Part shown: positions 4,669 to 5,726 of the stretch, in pieces
How positions within the stretch are numbered: the first letter of the stretch is position 1
Layout of the letters: every line of letters begins with the position of its first letter
Assembly (NCBI GenBank): GCA_002502605.1
Contig: DAPR01000031.1
Span: 1-5,726 of the forward strand
Direction: 5' to 3'
Length of the DNA stretch: 5,726 nt
From: Euryarchaeota archaeon UBA258
GTDB lineage: Archaea > Thermoplasmatota > Poseidoniia > Poseidoniales > Poseidoniaceae
Program-made: the position numbers and the translations under genes
The notes under the pieces: generated by a model
Databases searched by the model: none
Seen by the model: only the letters and a program-made list of their open reading frames with translations
Told to the model about the DNA's origin: nothing

Positions 4669-5726
4669 ATGACCGGTGGAGAAACAGCAACAGGCGAAGT
4701 TCCCTATTCAGTGGATGCCGCGCTTGCAGCCATGCCTGAGGCAGATAAAAAAGCCCTTCAGGGCTGGTATTGGTACGATTGGGGCAACCAAGCGTACGCA
4801 CTGACCGTCATGACCGTCATTGCGCCAGCACTGATGGCCAATTTGTACAACTTAGCCACAGGTACTCAGTCTGGTGACGCATTCTATGCGTACATTCTCA
4901 CTGCTTCGATGCTGCTTGTCGTCGTCACCGCACCGGCATTAGGTGTGATTGCCGATCGAATGCCAATCAAGAAGAAGTTGCTCAAATGGTACACCACAGT
5001 TGGTGTAATCTTCACTGCACTTATGGGTGCAGCACCGTATTTCGGACCGGATGGATACATCATCCTCGCCTTGCTCTATTCAATTGGTACCGTCGGGTTC
5101 ACAGGTGGAAACGTCATCTATTATTCCTTCATGCCTTATCTGGCGGATAAACGCTGTATGGATCATGTTTCAAGCCGTGGTTATGCCTATGGGTTCATGG
5201 GCGGCTCTTTGCTGCTGATCTTCCACCTCATCGTGCTCATGGGTCCATTCGGGTGGGATACAAACTTCCGCCTCGCAGCGATCTTTGTCAGCTCATCCTT
5301 GTGGTGGTGGGGCTATGGTATGCTGATGTTCAAGTGGACTCCAGAACCAGAAATCCCATCCAATATGGAATGGCAAGGCATTGGTCATGCAACCAAATTA
5401 GCCTACATGCAAGTTGGTCAGACCTTTATGGAAATCAAGAAATTCAAAGTTCTCGCACTCTTTTTGCTGGCTTACCTCTTGTTCTACGACGGTGTCAACA
5501 CCATTGCAAGCATGGCGAGTGCGTTCGGTGAATCGGTGCTCAGGCTCAACCCTGCAATGAACATCTTCCTGCTCTTGACCGTCAACATTGTGGCGATCCC
5601 AATGACCTTGCTGTTTGGCAAGTTGGCCAATGTCAAGGGCACCAAGTTCGCCCTCATGCTCTCATTGTTGATTTACTCTGCAGTGGCAGTTGTTGCTGCG
5701 GGATTCTCTCCGCTCGAACTGGAAGC
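4669..5726 (+). CDS. UMF1/Atg22-family MFS transporter (3' end cut by window edge)
   Basis: An integral membrane transporter of the major facilitator superfamily; 352 codons are present and the frame is still open at the edge. After a hydrophilic N-terminus of about 30 residues comes the family block WYWYDWGNQAYA (33-44) leading into helix 1. GVIADRMPIKKK (92-103) is the MFS loop 2-3 signature, SSRGYAYGFMGG (168-179) is a UMF1 hallmark, and FLLAYLLFYDGVNTI (265-279) begins the second half. About eight to ten hydrophobic helices are visible so far; the family usually has twelve and about 400-450 residues, so the last few helices are missing. Yeast Atg22 exports amino acids from the vacuole; prokaryotic members are mostly untested, so the substrate is unknown. 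The ATG at 4669 is chosen because it precedes the conserved block by a normal tail. An in-frame TTG at 4639 is possible, with a stop at 4612. No Shine-Dalgarno site is visible. Confidence 0.92.
   Translation, partial: MTGGETATGEVPYSVDAALAAMPEADKKALQGWYWYDWGNQAYALTVMTVIAPALMANLYNLATGTQSGDAFYAYILTASMLLVVVTAPALGVIADRMPIKKKLLKWYTTVGVIFTALMGAAPYFGPDGYIILALLYSIGTVGFTGGNVIYYSFMPYLADKRCMDHVSSRGYAYGFMGGSLLLIFHLIVLMGPFGWDTNFRLAAIFVSSSLWWWGYGMLMFKWTPEPEIPSNMEWQGIGHATKLAYMQVGQTFMEIKKFKVLALFLLAYLLFYDGVNTIASMASAFGESVLRLNPAMNIFLLLTVNIVAIPMTLLFGKLANVKGTKFALMLSLLIYSAVAVVAAGFSPLELE

Noticed and set aside
4500..4739. Plus-strand open frame spanning the aIF5A end, the gap and the transporter start
   Set aside because: It overlaps two confidently identified genes in another frame and its translation shows no domain.

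Overview
The window most likely comes from an archaeon. The best taxonomic marker is a compact 126-residue aIF5A with the archaeal hypusination loop KPGKHGSAK. A 73-nt tRNA-Gln with A1-U72 and no encoded CCA, moderate GC, tight gene packing and mostly absent Shine-Dalgarno signals agree with this. The mix of archaeal information genes with bacterial-like metabolic genes (AlkA, 3-hydroxybutyryl-CoA dehydrogenase, SDR, UMF1 transporter) suggests a Marine Group II euryarchaeon (Candidatus Poseidoniales). That placement is inference from gene content and would need phylogeny.

Layout, left to right. Positions 1-587 (minus strand) hold an AlkA-type DNA-3-methyladenine glycosylase, cut by the left edge near its C-terminus. 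A 50-bp G-rich spacer (588-637) separates it from a divergently transcribed HD-domain protein of the HDDC2/YfbR nucleotidase type (638-1111, plus). A small hairpin (1142-1162) and a tRNA-Gln(TTG) gene (1170-1242) follow, then a 140-bp non-coding stretch.

Next are three plus-strand genes with short gaps (14 and 36 bp) that could form one transcript: 3-hydroxybutyryl-CoA dehydrogenase (1383-2231), an uncharacterised multi-pass membrane protein (2246-3310) and an NADPH-type short-chain dehydrogenase/reductase (3347-4093). Then come the aIF5A gene (4159-4539), with the only clear Shine-Dalgarno-like site in the window, and a UMF1/Atg22-family major facilitator (4669 to the right edge).

The genes do not form one obvious pathway. 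The left pair is nucleic acid and nucleotide housekeeping, the middle trio suggests acyl-CoA or carbonyl reduction chemistry next to a membrane protein, and the right part is translation plus a transporter. I see no mobile element, CRISPR array, toxin-antitoxin pair or defence cassette, and no gene-free stretch over 300 bases. The points most worth a second look are the membrane protein, the G-run cluster between the divergent genes, the hairpin before the tRNA, and a mini-ORF overlapping the aIF5A start. None of them is strong evidence of a new system.
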